DNA of 64,000 bases from Lachnospiraceae bacterium (GCA_017626095.1 JAGAJL010000012.1:248001-312000); one strand, 5' to 3'. Positions 26,471 to 35,924 are shown, numbered from the stretch's first letter. A program made the numbers and translations. The notes: generated from the sequence alone by a model not told the origin.

Positions 26471-27367
26471 ATGAAGTTTACCAAGATGCATGGTTGTGGG
26501 AATGACTATGTGTATGTAAATGGTTTTACGGAAAAAATAAAAAACAAACCGGAATTTGTAAGGGCTGTGAGTGACAGACATTTTGGAGTTGGTGGCGACG
26601 GAGCGATTTTTATCAATCCTTCGGATGTGGCTGACTTTGAAATGGAAATGTACAATGCAGACGGAAGCCGTTCGGAAATGTGTGGAAACGGGATTCGCTG
26701 TGTTGCCAAATTTGTTTATGATAAGAAAATGACAGATCAGACCCAGATCAGTATCGTAAGTGCGGGGAAGATTAAATACTTAGACTTAACTGTAGAAGGC
26801 GGTAAGATGATTTGTGCAAAAGTCAATATGGGTGCTCCGATTTTGGATGCAAAAGAGGTTCCGGTTGCACCATACTTATCAGAAAAGAGTACCAATGTAG
26901 GAAATGAAATGTTTCAGGATATTCCGGGGTATGATAAAGCTGTAATAGCGGCACCGGTAACGGTGAATGGTAAAGAGTATCAGATTACCTGCGTTTCCAT
27001 GGGAAATCCTCATGCCATTGTATTTATGGATGATGTTGCAAATCTCGATATTGATGCTGTCGGACCGTATTTTGAAAATCATGAGATTTTCCCGAACAGG
27101 ACAAATACGGAGTTTGTGGAAGTGGTAGACAGAAGTCATGTCAATATGCGTGTCTGGGAACGCGGAACCGGTGAGACGTTAGCATGCGGAACCGGATGCT
27201 GTGCAACTGTGGTTTCCTGTATTTTAAACGGGCTGACCGATGATGAAGTGACGGTTAAGGTTTTGGGAGGAGAAATTCAAATCCATTGGGATCGAAAAGA
27301 AAACCTTGTTTACATGACAGGTCCGGCCACCACGGTTTTTGAGGGAGAATTTCCTTGGGAAGATTAG
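26471..27367 (+). CDS. dapF: Diaminopimelate epimerase
   Basis: A 298-residue cofactor-independent epimerase converting LL- to meso-diaminopimelate for peptidoglycan and lysine. The two catalytic cysteines are C71 in MCGNGIRC and C239 in LACGTGCC, and the N-terminal MHGCGNDY signature is present. The start MKFTKMHGCG has GGAGG 7 bases upstream; the open frame upstream of it is not needed. The next gene is dapL, which makes its substrate, about 205 bases downstream on the same strand. Confidence 0.96.
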   Translation: MKFTKMHGCGNDYVYVNGFTEKIKNKPEFVRAVSDRHFGVGGDGAIFINPSDVADFEMEMYNADGSRSEMCGNGIRCVAKFVYDKKMTDQTQISIVSAGKIKYLDLTVEGGKMICAKVNMGAPILDAKEVPVAPYLSEKSTNVGNEMFQDIPGYDKAVIAAPVTVNGKEYQITCVSMGNPHAIVFMDDVANLDIDAVGPYFENHEIFPNRTNTEFVEVVDRSHVNMRVWERGTGETLACGTGCCATVVSCILNGLTDDEVTVKVLGGEIQIHWDRKENLVYMTGPATTVFEGEFPWED

Positions 27368-27572
27368 ATGAAAACTAATGGGAAGTAATTTATTTTTTCG
27401 GAGATATCAAATTGTCTGCGACAGCTCTTTATAGACGTCATCACTTTGATTCAAGTGCAACGAAGAAAAATTATATAGGTTTATAATGAGACGAGTTCGC
27501 ACCGGCAAAGGCAATTGGTATCGAGAAGAAACCAGACAATTGGAAAACGAAAAGGAAAAAGGAGATACAAAA

Positions 27573-28787
27573 ATGGCAAAAGTAAATGACAATTATTTGA
27601 AACTTCCGGGGAGCTATCTTTTTTCAACAATAGGAAAAAAGGTAAATGCTTATGCCGCTGCAAATCCGGATAAAAAGATTATCCGACTTGGAATTGGTGA
27701 TGTGACACAGCCTTTGGCACCGGCTATTATTGATGCATTGCATGGCGCCGTGGATGAAATGGGAGTGGCAGAGACCTTTCGGGGTTATGCTCCTGATTTA
27801 GGATATGAATTCTTGAGAAATGCGATCGCAGAAAACGATTACAAGGCAAGAGGATGTGATATTTCACCTGATGAAATTTTTGTTTCTGATGGTGCCAAAT
27901 GTGATTCCGGTAATATTCAGGAAATTTTCAGTGTGGATAATAAGATTGCGGTTTGCGATCCGGTGTATCCGGTATATGTGGATACCAATGTTATGGCAGG
28001 AAGAACCGGTACTTATGATCCCAACACAGAGACCTGGAGTGATGTGATTTACATGCCTTGTACCGCAGACAATGATTTTGCTCCGGAATTGCCAAAAGAA
28101 GTTCCGGATATCATTTATTTATGCTTCCCGAATAATCCGACCGGCTCTACCATTACCAAAGCGCAGTTGCAGGAATGGGTCGATTATGCCAATAAAAACG
28201 GTTCTGTCATTATTTATGACGCAGCTTATGAGGCATATATTTCAGAAGATGATGTACCGCACAGTATTTATGAGTGTGAGGGTGCAAGAACCTGTGCGAT
28301 TGAGTTGCATTCATTTTCCAAAAATGCCGGATTTACCGGTGTGCGTTTAGGATATACGGTTATTCCGAAAGATTTGGAAGTAGAAGGAACAAAACTTCAT
28401 TCTCTTTGGGCAAGAAGACACGGCACCAAATACAACGGAGCTCCGTACATTGTCCAGCGTGCAGGTGAAGCGGTTTATTCTGCAGAAGGAAAAGAACAGC
28501 TTTCAAAGCAGGTTGCTTACTATATGAACAATGCAAAATACATTTTAAACGGATTAAAAGATGCCGGTTACACGGTTTCCGGTGGTGTGAATGCACCATA
28601 CATCTGGTTAAAAGCACCGAATGGCATGACCAGCTGGGAATTCTTTGATTATCTGTTGGAAAAAGCAAATGTAGTAGGAACACCCGGTTCCGGTTTTGGA
28701 CCAAGCGGCGAAACCTATTTCCGTCTGACCGCTTTTGGCTCTTATGAAAATACGGTAGAGGCAATTGAAAGAATTAAGGCATTGTAA
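27573..28787 (+). CDS. dapL: LL-diaminopimelate aminotransferase
   Basis: A 404-residue fold-type I PLP enzyme that converts tetrahydrodipicolinate directly to LL-diaminopimelate, bypassing the acylated branch. Visible are [14 protein letters not shown] at the N-terminus, [16 protein letters not shown], the YDAAYEAY Asp region and PLP lysine K250 in [15 protein letters not shown]. Length matches the DapL family (about 410). AAGGAGATAC precedes the ATG. It is paired with dapF, giving two consecutive steps of the lysine and peptidoglycan precursor route. An intrinsic terminator follows at 28855. Confidence 0.95.
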   Translation: MAKVNDNYLKLPGSYLFSTIGKKVNAYAAANPDKKIIRLGIGDVTQPLAPAIIDALHGAVDEMGVAETFRGYAPDLGYEFLRNAIAENDYKARGCDISPDEIFVSDGAKCDSGNIQEIFSVDNKIAVCDPVYPVYVDTNVMAGRTGTYDPNTETWSDVIYMPCTADNDFAPELPKEVPDIIYLCFPNNPTGSTITKAQLQEWVDYANKNGSVIIYDAAYEAYISEDDVPHSIYECEGARTCAIELHSFSKNAGFTGVRLGYTVIPKDLEVEGTKLHSLWARRHGTKYNGAPYIVQRAGEAVYSAEGKEQLSKQVAYYMNNAKYILNGLKDAGYTVSGGVNAPYIWLKAPNGMTSWEFFDYLLEKANVVGTPGSGFGPSGETYFRLTAFGSYENTVEAIERIKAL

Positions 28788-28854
28788 GTAAATATAACTA
28801 AGGAAAATGTTTTGAAAAATTTTACAAACGAAAAACCGATTATTATTGAACCTA

Positions 28855-28907
28855 AAAGAAGCTTGTGCTATTGTATAAATTACAAAGCATAAGTTTCTTT
28901 TTTTTGT
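28855..28907 (+). terminator. Terminator of dapL
   Basis: AGAAGCTTGTGCT pairs with AGCATAAGTTTCT (11 of 13), followed by eight T. The loop is about 23 bases. Confidence 0.65.
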
Positions 28908-28953
28908 TATGGTGACAAGGCGCAATAACATTTCTATATCATTCTGATATCTC

Positions 28954-29026
28954 GGGCATATGCCCATCGAAACAATTCGTGCTTTTATTTCATTTATTAT
29001 TTGAATATGGCAGGAAGTTTCGATGA
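28954..29026. other. Palindromes upstream of the Rpn-like remnant
   Basis: GGGCATATGCCC at 28954-28965 is a perfect 12-bp palindrome. CATCGAAAC (about 28965-28974) is repeated inverted as GTTTCGATG (29017-29025). CAGGAAG and CTTCCTG form a further inverted pair around 29010 and 29051. These are candidate operator or leader structures; nothing shows what binds them. Confidence 0.35.
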
Positions 29027-29078
29027 AGATAATAATTTCGTTCCCTCAGGCTTCCTGTCCCTTAAGGAGGCTGATGGA

Positions 29079-29810
29079 ATGGGTAAAAAAGAAAGAAAAG
29101 GAAAGGGCAGAAGGACAAATGTTGAAAAATGCAAAACGGGTATCGCATATCAAAACAAAGATATCGTATCAAAATTTTTTGCAGAGTCATTGAAAGAAAA
29201 GTCATTAAACGTGTATGGTTTGAACGTACCAAAGGTAGTCGGTGTTTTGCCAACGAATCTGCCGACGGTGGAGGCCAATGAACTGCGGATGATAAGTCAC
29301 AAAATACAGAAGCGATTGGAAATCTCAGAAACGGATATGATGAAAATGATTATTTTACCACTGGCATATCCCGGAAAAGAAAAACAAAGAACTGTTACAA
29401 ATGAGATTGTGGAATTGATTTCGCAGATTCCGGATCAGAGCAAACAGAGATTTTTATTTGCAGGAATTTTATGTTTTACGGATAAGATTATAGATAAGGA
29501 AGTTGCAGAGGATATAAGGAGGAAACTGGATATGACAAAAGTTGGAAGAATCATCTATGAAGAAAAAATAGCATATGGAAAAGAAGTTGAAGCTCGTGTA
29601 ACAAAAGAAGTAACAAAAGAAGTAACAAAAGAAGTAACCAAGAAAGTGACAGAACGTGTGACAGCATCCCAGACGGAAAAAGCAATTGCAGTAATTGCAG
29701 AATTGTGTAAAGAGATGGGAGCCTCAATTACAGATGTTGTAGAACAAATTGCTTTGAAATTTGGATTGAGCGAAGATGAAGCTAGAAAAAAGGTCGAAGC
29801 TCATTGGTAA
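29079..29810 (+). CDS. Rpn/PD-(D/E)XK-type nuclease family protein lacking its catalytic core
   Basis: A 243-residue protein. The ATG at 29079 has AAGGAGG 8 bases upstream; the frame is open from 29001. The N-terminus (KGRRTNVEKCKTGIAYQNKD, then FFAESLKEKSLNVYG, NLPTVEANELR) and the C-terminal heptad-like repeat VTKEVTKEVTKEVT belong to a family abundant in Lachnospiraceae related to Rpn transposase-like nucleases. In relatives known to me ANELR runs into a PD-(D/E)XK motif (LDxLF...DGSYAIIDYES). Here it joins directly to MISHKIQKRLEISETDMMKMI, so the nuclease core appears deleted in frame. That comparison is from memory. The remaining protein may be an inactive or regulatory derivative. A strong terminator follows. 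Confidence 0.6.
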   Translation: MGKKERKGKGRRTNVEKCKTGIAYQNKDIVSKFFAESLKEKSLNVYGLNVPKVVGVLPTNLPTVEANELRMISHKIQKRLEISETDMMKMIILPLAYPGKEKQRTVTNEIVELISQIPDQSKQRFLFAGILCFTDKIIDKEVAEDIRRKLDMTKVGRIIYEEKIAYGKEVEARVTKEVTKEVTKEVTKKVTERVTASQTEKAIAVIAELCKEMGASITDVVEQIALKFGLSEDEARKKVEAHW

Positions 29811-29818
29811 GAGAAAAT

Positions 29819-29857
29819 GAGACAATGATTTTATAAAAACATTGTCTCGCTTTTTTT
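29819..29857 (+). terminator. Terminator after the Rpn-like gene
   Basis: GAGACAATG (29819-29827) and CATTGTCTC (29840-29848) form a perfect 9-bp stem with a 12-base loop, followed by GC and seven T. Confidence 0.85.
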
Positions 29858-29981
29858 ATTGTGCTAGATTAAAACTACCATAAATTTTGCATGCAGAAAA
29901 CGTATATACATTGTAAGTATGAAAAATGAGAAATTTCGTATGAAATGTTCATGATTGATATTTACGAGGAAAGGGAAACAC

Positions 29982-30545
29982 ATGGAAGATCGTGAATTTG
30001 ACCTTTGCATGGACCGTATGAGACGTGGAGATAAAACGGCGTTAAAAGAAATCTATGAAGCCTATGCCGGATATATTTTTCATTTAGTAAAAGGTGTACT
30101 GCAAAGCCATGAAAATGCGGAGGATGTTACCAGTGATTTTTTTATCAAGCTATGGGACATCGCAGACCGCTACACGCCCGGGGGTGGGCACAGAGCTTAT
30201 CTGGGGAGGATTGCCCACAACATGGCAATCGATTTTTTGAGAGCGAATAAAAAAGAGATTTTATATGAAGGCTCCGATGATGACGAACAGGATGGTTTTG
30301 AACAGCTTTTGGATACGCAGAGTAATCGTGGAGATACTACGGCGAATGAGGTGTTATCCGATATTTCGATGAAAGAAATGCTGACGTTACTTAAGCCTGC
30401 GGAGCGAGAAGTAATTCATTTAAAAATTGTTGGAGAAATGACTTTTGAAGAAATATCCCAAATGCTCGAACAACCGATGGGGACTGTTACGTGGCGTTAT
30501 CGGGAGGCAATCAAAAAACTAAGGAGGTGTGGATTTGATGCGTAA
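29982..30545 (+). CDS. ECF-type RNA polymerase sigma factor
   Basis: A 187-residue sigma-70 family protein with only regions 2 and 4. Region 2: YEAYAGYIFHLVKGVL, NAEDVTSDFFIKLWD, GRIAHNMAIDFLR. Region 4: LLKPAEREVIHLKIVGEMTF, EEISQMLEQPMGTVTWRYRE, a helix-turn-helix. GAGGAAAGGG precedes the ATG at 29982. Its last 8 bases overlap the next gene, which encodes a membrane protein of anti-sigma layout. With the VWA lipoprotein downstream this forms a three-gene envelope-signalling unit. The target promoters are unknown; the operon itself is a likely target. Confidence 0.9.
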   Translation: MEDREFDLCMDRMRRGDKTALKEIYEAYAGYIFHLVKGVLQSHENAEDVTSDFFIKLWDIADRYTPGGGHRAYLGRIAHNMAIDFLRANKKEILYEGSDDDEQDGFEQLLDTQSNRGDTTANEVLSDISMKEMLTLLKPAEREVIHLKIVGEMTFEEISQMLEQPMGTVTWRYREAIKKLRRCGFDA

Positions 30546-31503
30546 TTTCGAAGAAGAATATAAAAATTACATAAATGAAGAAATTCCGGATCTCTGGAGT
30601 CGTATTGAACCACAGCTTCAGGACAAGATTGTGGATGATAATAAAACTGCTTTTGATAATGAACAGCATGGAAATGATGTTGAAAATACGATTGATACAG
30701 CAACTGATAATCAGAAAAATACAATAGATACAATAACTGATTGTCAAGAAAAAGTAATCAATGAAGTAACAAATCAGCAGAACAAAACAAAAAAGAATAT
30801 TTACATTTTTGTAAAAAGAGCACTCCCTGCTGTAGCTGCTATCTTTGTGCTGGCAATCGGCATTGGTGTATTACAGACTTCCCGATATGAAAAAAACGAA
30901 AGCGAAACGGCTGTTGCAACCGATTGTGCACCTGAAGAGGCTACAGATGAAGATTTTTTTGCAGAAGCGACAGAAGAAGAGCCGGATGAATCCTTTGAAG
31001 AAACAGAAACATCGGAAGAAGCATGTGAGGCTGTGGCTACAGATGAGTTTTATGAAGAGGCCGCCGAGTCTGAGAGTGAAGAACCGGTTTATGAAGAGCC
31101 TGTCGGAGGTGTAGATGAAGCAACCCAGGCAGGGGATGGAGAAATACATAATTCCATGGATGTTGTGCAAGAAAACGAATCTGCATTAAAGTCTGATGCC
31201 GGACTTTCCATTCCCAGTCAGGATGTTGTTGCAATAAAAGGTGCTGTGTTAACCGGAATTGAAGTGGCAGATGCAGCAATGAAAGAAAACGGTTATGTCT
31301 ATATTTACCGATTTACCCTGGCAGATGGCAATAAAATTCGGGCTTATCTGACAGAAGAACAGTGTCAGAGTATAGAAGAAGCAGAACTTGTTATTGCAAG
31401 AAAGAAAAAATATGATCTGGATATCATACCTTATTCCGATCGGGATAAAGAAGATGATCTGGCTGACTGTATTCTCTATGATATAAAATCTGCAAATGAC
31501 TAG
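30538..31503 (+). CDS. Putative anti-sigma factor, single-pass membrane protein
   Basis: A 321-residue protein overlapping the sigma gene by 8 bases, with AAGGAGG 10 bases before its ATG (a GTG at 30529 would abut the ribosome site and is unlikely). Residues 1-80 are cytoplasmic and begin NFEEEYKNYINEEIPDLWSR, a short helical segment of the sort that binds sigma factors. A helix spans about 85-105 (ALPAVAAIFVLAIGIGVLQ). The outside part has a long Glu/Thr-rich stretch (ATEEEPDESFEETETSEEAC) and a small C-terminal domain (YVYIYRFTLADGNKI). No zinc-binding HxxxCxxC signature is seen. The role is inferred from position and topology. The stop TAG begins a family F-like motif. Confidence 0.7.
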   Translation: MRNFEEEYKNYINEEIPDLWSRIEPQLQDKIVDDNKTAFDNEQHGNDVENTIDTATDNQKNTIDTITDCQEKVINEVTNQQNKTKKNIYIFVKRALPAVAAIFVLAIGIGVLQTSRYEKNESETAVATDCAPEEATDEDFFAEATEEEPDESFEETETSEEACEAVATDEFYEEAAESESEEPVYEEPVGGVDEATQAGDGEIHNSMDVVQENESALKSDAGLSIPSQDVVAIKGAVLTGIEVADAAMKENGYVYIYRFTLADGNKIRAYLTEEQCQSIEEAELVIARKKKYDLDIIPYSDRDKEDDLADCILYDIKSAND

Positions 31504-31594
31504 TGCAATCGTTTTAAGTTTCCTTTCGAATTTGGATTTTCAATACATATCTTTGCCCACCGGCTTTTGTCAGGTTTTCTAATCCAAATCCGAA
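31502..31594. repeat. Composite repeat: F-like start and short family B hairpin (B4)
   Basis: The stop codon begins TAGTGCAATCGTTTTAAGTT, like the family F start after the MBOAT and guaB genes. Then TTCGAATTTGGATT (31525-31538) and its inverse with one mismatch (31581-31594) enclose CATATCTTTGCCCACCGGCT and CAGGTTTTCT, the outer part of a family B element. The arms are again specific to this copy. Confidence 0.55.
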
Positions 31595-31630
31595 AAATCA
31601 AAAAATATGCAAAAAACACCATAAATTTCC

Positions 31631-31680
31631 AAAAGCTCCTGCGTATATACTTTAGAAAGCATACAAACAGGAGCTTTTTT
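31631..31680 (+). terminator. Terminator or attenuator between the anti-sigma and VWA genes
   Basis: AAAAGCTCCTG (31631-31641) pairs with CAGGAGC followed by six T (31668-31680). It lies 66 bases before the VWA lipoprotein ATG and would limit read-through from the sigma operon. Confidence 0.75.
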
Positions 31681-31746
31681 AATATTGCAAATGAAAAATC
31701 AGAGTATGAAAAACAAAAGAATGAAAAGTCAGAGGAGGACAAATTT

Positions 31747-33471
31747 ATGAGGAGAAATGTGTTAAAAGGGATTTCATTGGTTTTATCAACAACCCTGCTC
31801 GTGGGGATGCTTGCCGGATGCGGAGCCGCAGAGGAAAAGACAACGGCTTATGAAGAGGGGGTTGTGGCTACAGAAGAGCCGGCAGAAAGCGCTTCCGATA
31901 GTGGCAGATATGAAGTGACAGAAGAAGCACCGGAAACGGAATATGTAGAAAATGAGTCAAGTGCATATGATGGGTTATACGAATGGAATGATAGTGGCAG
32001 CAGAGATTTGCAATCAGAAAAAATGATGGATGAAGTAAACGGTTCTTATCTGTATCCGGATTATTATGAGCCTGTGAATTCCGAAGAATATGAAAAGGCG
32101 GAAGAAAATGGATTTTGTATTACAGCGGTAGAACCGTTATCTACTTTTTCTGCTGATGTGGATACGGCGTCCTATTCCAATGTCCGCCGTATGATTGAAG
32201 ATGGTTATTCGGCAGATATGATTGATCCGGCTGCGGTCCGCCCGGAAGAATTCATTAATTATTTCTCATATGATTTGAAAGCTCCGAAAAAAGGAGATAT
32301 GTTTGGTGTGACAACTGAGGTGGCGACCTGCCCGTGGAACGAAGAACATGAGCTTTTGATGGTCGGAATGACAACAGAGGCCATTGATCTTAGTAAAGCA
32401 CCGGATTCGAATCTGGTATTTTTGCTGGACGTATCCGGCTCAATGGATGAAAGTGATAAGCTGCCACTTTTACAGAAATCGTTCAAACAACTGGTAAATG
32501 AACTTGGTAAACATGACACCGTTTCCATCGTTACCTATGCAAGCGGCGTGAATACGGTTTTAGAGGGAGTAAACGGAAACGATAAAGATACGATTTGTGA
32601 AGCTATCGACAGTTTGTATGCGGGTGGCGGTACAAACGGAGAAGGCGGAATTCAGAGAGCTTATGAGTTAGCTGAGGCTAATTTTATAAAAGGCGGAAAT
32701 AATCGTGTTATTCTGGCGACTGACGGAGATTTGAATATTGGAATTTCAGATCCTGATGAGTTGGAGAAATTTATTGAGCAAAAGAAAGAGAGTGGTGTTT
32801 ACCTTTCTGTCTTGGGATTTGGTACGGGAAATATCAAAGACAACAATATGGAACGTTTGGCAGACTGCGGTAACGGAAATTATTCCTACATTGATTCTTT
32901 GTTTGAGGCAAAAAAAGTTCTTGTGGAAGAAATGGGTTCTACGCTCTTGACAATTGCGGAAGATGTAAAACTGCAAGTAGAGTTTAATCCCCAGAAAGTA
33001 AACTCTTATCGTCTGATCGGATACGAAAACCGGATGCTTAGCGCAACGGATTTTAATGATGACAGCAAGGATGCAGGTGAAATCGGTGCAGGTCACAGTG
33101 TGGTTGCTCTTTATGAAATCATTCCGGCGGGCGGAAAGGATGAAATTCAATTAAAATATCAGGATAATACCGCTCATACGGATGTGTTATATACCGATTA
33201 TGCAACCGTCAGTGTTCGCTATAAGGAGCCCGGGAAAAAGGAATCTAAGAAAAAATCCTACGTTGTTGAGGAGGATTCGTTTGTGAAATATCCGAGTGAT
33301 GATTTTGTTTTTGCATCTTTAGTTGCGGAATTTGCCATGATTTTATCCGATAGTGACAATAAAGGGGATTCCAATTATGAATACATTCTGGATACATACC
33401 GGACATTGGATATTGATGATGAATACAAAGATGAATTTTATTATCTTGTAAAACAAATAGCAAAGAGATAA
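31747..33471 (+). CDS. VWA-domain lipoprotein (YfbK-like)
   Basis: A 574-residue lipoprotein. The signal peptide ends in LAGC with lipidated C25. A low-complexity Glu/Ala/Ser linker follows (about 28-85). Then comes the N-terminal vWF_A domain (TFSADVDTASYSNVRRMI), then a VWA domain whose metal site is complete: DVSGSMDES, the Thr in IVTYASG, and ATDGD. A C-terminal DUF3520 region follows (VVALYEIIPAGG, SVRYKEPG). AGGAGG precedes the ATG at 31747; an earlier start in the same frame would spoil the signal peptide. YfbK-like proteins are often beside ECF sigma/anti-sigma genes, as here. The ligand is unknown; outer-face protein binding is expected. Confidence 0.88.
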   Translation: MRRNVLKGISLVLSTTLLVGMLAGCGAAEEKTTAYEEGVVATEEPAESASDSGRYEVTEEAPETEYVENESSAYDGLYEWNDSGSRDLQSEKMMDEVNGSYLYPDYYEPVNSEEYEKAEENGFCITAVEPLSTFSADVDTASYSNVRRMIEDGYSADMIDPAAVRPEEFINYFSYDLKAPKKGDMFGVTTEVATCPWNEEHELLMVGMTTEAIDLSKAPDSNLVFLLDVSGSMDESDKLPLLQKSFKQLVNELGKHDTVSIVTYASGVNTVLEGVNGNDKDTICEAIDSLYAGGGTNGEGGIQRAYELAEANFIKGGNNRVILATDGDLNIGISDPDELEKFIEQKKESGVYLSVLGFGTGNIKDNNMERLADCGNGNYSYIDSLFEAKKVLVEEMGSTLLTIAEDVKLQVEFNPQKVNSYRLIGYENRMLSATDFNDDSKDAGEIGAGHSVVALYEIIPAGGKDEIQLKYQDNTAHTDVLYTDYATVSVRYKEPGKKESKKKSYVVEEDSFVKYPSDDFVFASLVAEFAMILSDSDNKGDSNYEYILDTYRTLDIDDEYKDEFYYLVKQIAKR

Positions 33472-33625
33472 TCTGTATAAAATGGAAGAACAATCATTAA
33501 AATCTACAAATTGTATTAAGAAGATTTATTATTTAAAAATATGACCTTTTACCTCTGATATTTGTGCAACAATGATAAAACATGTATAAAAAACACAAAA
33601 GTTTTATATATTATATCGTAGATTA

Positions 33626-33659
33626 GCCTCCGCGAAAGTGCTAAAATTTTCGCGGAGGC
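33626..33659 (+). promoter_or_regulatory. Hairpin that buries the ribosome binding site of the next gene
   Basis: GCCTCCGCGAAA (33626-33637) pairs perfectly over 12 bp with its complement at 33648-33659, loop of 10 bases. The Shine-Dalgarno GGAGG (33654-33658) is inside the 3' strand of the stem, 7 bases before the ATG at 33666. There is no T-tract on either side, so it is not a standard terminator. Confidence 0.7.
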
Positions 33660-33665
33660 ATAAAT

Positions 33666-35882
33666 ATGGAAAAACTTGTTAAGAAAGACAGAATTATAAA
33701 ATGCATTTTTATGATCCCAATCCTGATGGTGCTTTGTATAGCAGGAGCCTTATTTGTTCATGGGTTCTTTGGATATACGGATGCAGAGTATGTGAATCGT
33801 TTTGCAGGAATTTTTGAAAAAATTTTCTTAACGGCAGGAATGTTTTCTTTCTTTATTTTCCTGTATTTTGCATTGGGGAAAATACTGCCCCGTCTGTCCG
33901 ATAAAACAGTCCGGATAATGGAAGTGCTTTTTTGTATGACAGCCCTCCTGTTACAGGTCTATTTTCTTTTCTTTATCAAAAGTTATTATAAATGGGATAG
34001 TGGTTATGTTATCAGTGCTGCTGCATCTTTGGCAGAACAAGGGACACTTTCCCCGGAATCCTTTCACTATGTTTCAGTTTATCCCAATCAAAATACGTTT
34101 ATCTGTATGACAGCCGTTTTGATTAAAATAGCGGATTTTTTTCAGATTGCAGTAGAAAACAGACCGGTATTTTATAATGTCTTTAACACGATTCTGATGG
34201 ATATCGCAATTGGCCTCATCATTCCCGTTTTGCTTAAGGTTGTAAAACGAAGAATAGGCAATTGGGAAATCTGCAGGTTCATGATTTTTTTGTTACTAAA
34301 TCCTTTTTGGTATTTAGGAACTTCATATTATTATACGATTACGCTTTCACTTCCTTTTACCATGGGATTTTTATACTGTTTTCTGAGTATTTTGGAAGGA
34401 AAAGGAAGATGGAAAACAGCGGTTTTAGCCGGTGTTTTGCTTGGTGTCGGATACGATATCAGACCTACTGCGATTGTTTTTGTAACTGCTGCAGTACTGA
34501 CAGTTTTATATCAACTGCTTATAAAAAAGAATATCATTTGGAAAAAGTGTGTTATCCAAATGGGAATTCTGCTTGTTACAGCATTATTGGCCGGTGGTAT
34601 TCTTGCTTATGGGGAAAAGAAATACATTGGTATCGATACAACAAACAGTGCTTATCCCACCATACATTGGCTGATGATGTCGGCAACCGCTCCGGGTGGG
34701 CATAATATTGAGGATGAAGCCTTTACCGATTCGTTTGCTACGCATGAGGAAAAAGTAGAAGCAGATACAAAGCGGTTTGTTGAAAAGTTGCAGAATATGG
34801 GGGTGGCCGGATATTGTAGACTTGCGGTCACGAAAGTGAATCGGACATTTGGAGACGGCTTGAATGGATATATCCAGTTTTTGACAGATGGTTATGGTAC
34901 CGGAACGATTTTTGACTGGCTGTTTGGAAGTCATAAAGATTTGTGTGTCTTATATCATCAGGGATATTATTTATTTTTATTGGCCGGGATTCTGTGTGCT
35001 GTATGGAAAATTCTAAGGAATTTCTCCATGCGAACAGATGATTATGGTCTGTATTGTTTGGCTTTGACCCTGTTTGGTTCATTTTTGTTTTATGTAGTGT
35101 GGGAGTCTTCCCCTCAATACAGCATTCCTTTTATGGGATTGATGAGCGTCCTGGCTTTTGCGGAATTTGGCGAGCCGGTTCTATTACAGAAGACTGTTCA
35201 AAACCGGTTTGTGGAGATTGCCATCCCTGTTTTTATGTTACTCCTGTTGATATATGGAGTTGTTCGCTACCCGCTGTATGTTCAGACAATACAGCACTTT
35301 AGCAAACTTTCGGCAGACCAACTTATGGAGACTGACAAATTGGAAGTAAATGATGAAACACCGCTGTATCAGCCAATCGATTTAAACACGCCATGTAATC
35401 AGCTGGTATTTCAATGGCGGAATTATCAAGAAAATAATAATGCGGTATATCGGGTGGATTTCCTGGAAAACCGGAAAGCAATACAGACGGAATATATCGA
35501 TGCATCGGAATCTGATTATCAGGGCTTTGGTATTTTTTCGTTTGATACCATTATTCCGGATGATGAAATGGAATACGCAATACAGATTCAAAAAATCAGT
35601 GGAGATAAAGATTGCAATCTGCATTTTCTGGTGTATGACATGTATGGATATAATCCCTATCCGGGGGGATCAATTCAGTCAGTTTCAAAGAAAGATCGTG
35701 ATGCGGCTTTGATGTTTGAATTGTCTTTAGAGTATGAGGGAAAATATATATCGCAAAAGAAATATATTTGGATGTTTGTAGCTGCAGAACTGTTTTTGGC
35801 AGGTGAGCTTTTCTGTGTTTTGAATTCTGAAAAAGACTTTTTTAAAAAGAAAAGAAAAAAACATCCGGAAGAATGTCTGTAA
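33666..35882 (+). CDS. Large polytopic membrane protein, probable GT-C-type glycosyltransferase
   Basis: A 738-residue protein. The first outer loop is YKWDSGYVISAAASLAEQGT, with an Asp in the position typical of the GT-C catalytic residue. About twelve helices follow to residue 545. A beta-rich extracytoplasmic domain (about 555-705, LVFQWRNYQENNNAVYRVDF, FSFDTIIPDD) precedes a final helix (about 712-730) and a very basic tail (FFKKKRKKHPEE). The layout resembles the two other GT-C-like proteins here but it is longer. Its ribosome site is enclosed in a perfect hairpin, so translation is probably controlled. A terminator overlaps the stop codon. The glycan made is unknown. Confidence 0.6.
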   Translation: MEKLVKKDRIIKCIFMIPILMVLCIAGALFVHGFFGYTDAEYVNRFAGIFEKIFLTAGMFSFFIFLYFALGKILPRLSDKTVRIMEVLFCMTALLLQVYFLFFIKSYYKWDSGYVISAAASLAEQGTLSPESFHYVSVYPNQNTFICMTAVLIKIADFFQIAVENRPVFYNVFNTILMDIAIGLIIPVLLKVVKRRIGNWEICRFMIFLLLNPFWYLGTSYYYTITLSLPFTMGFLYCFLSILEGKGRWKTAVLAGVLLGVGYDIRPTAIVFVTAAVLTVLYQLLIKKNIIWKKCVIQMGILLVTALLAGGILAYGEKKYIGIDTTNSAYPTIHWLMMSATAPGGHNIEDEAFTDSFATHEEKVEADTKRFVEKLQNMGVAGYCRLAVTKVNRTFGDGLNGYIQFLTDGYGTGTIFDWLFGSHKDLCVLYHQGYYLFLLAGILCAVWKILRNFSMRTDDYGLYCLALTLFGSFLFYVVWESSPQYSIPFMGLMSVLAFAEFGEPVLLQKTVQNRFVEIAIPVFMLLLLIYGVVRYPLYVQTIQHFSKLSADQLMETDKLEVNDETPLYQPIDLNTPCNQLVFQWRNYQENNNAVYRVDFLENRKAIQTEYIDASESDYQGFGIFSFDTIIPDDEMEYAIQIQKISGDKDCNLHFLVYDMYGYNPYPGGSIQSVSKKDRDAALMFELSLEYEGKYISQKKYIWMFVAAELFLAGELFCVLNSEKDFFKKKRKKHPEECL

Positions 35883-35915
35883 AGTGGCTTGTTTGCTTGC
35901 AAATGAGCCACTTTT
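35881..35915 (+). terminator. Terminator overlapping the stop of the GT-C-like gene
   Basis: AAAGTGGCT (35881-35889) and AGCCACTTTT (35906-35915) form a 9-bp stem with a T-rich end. Confidence 0.7.
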
Positions 35916-35924
35916 ATGCTATTC

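Noticed and set aside
33626-33659. Rho-independent terminator upstream of the 738-residue gene
   Set aside because: There is no T-tract on either strand after the stem, and its 3' strand contains the Shine-Dalgarno sequence.
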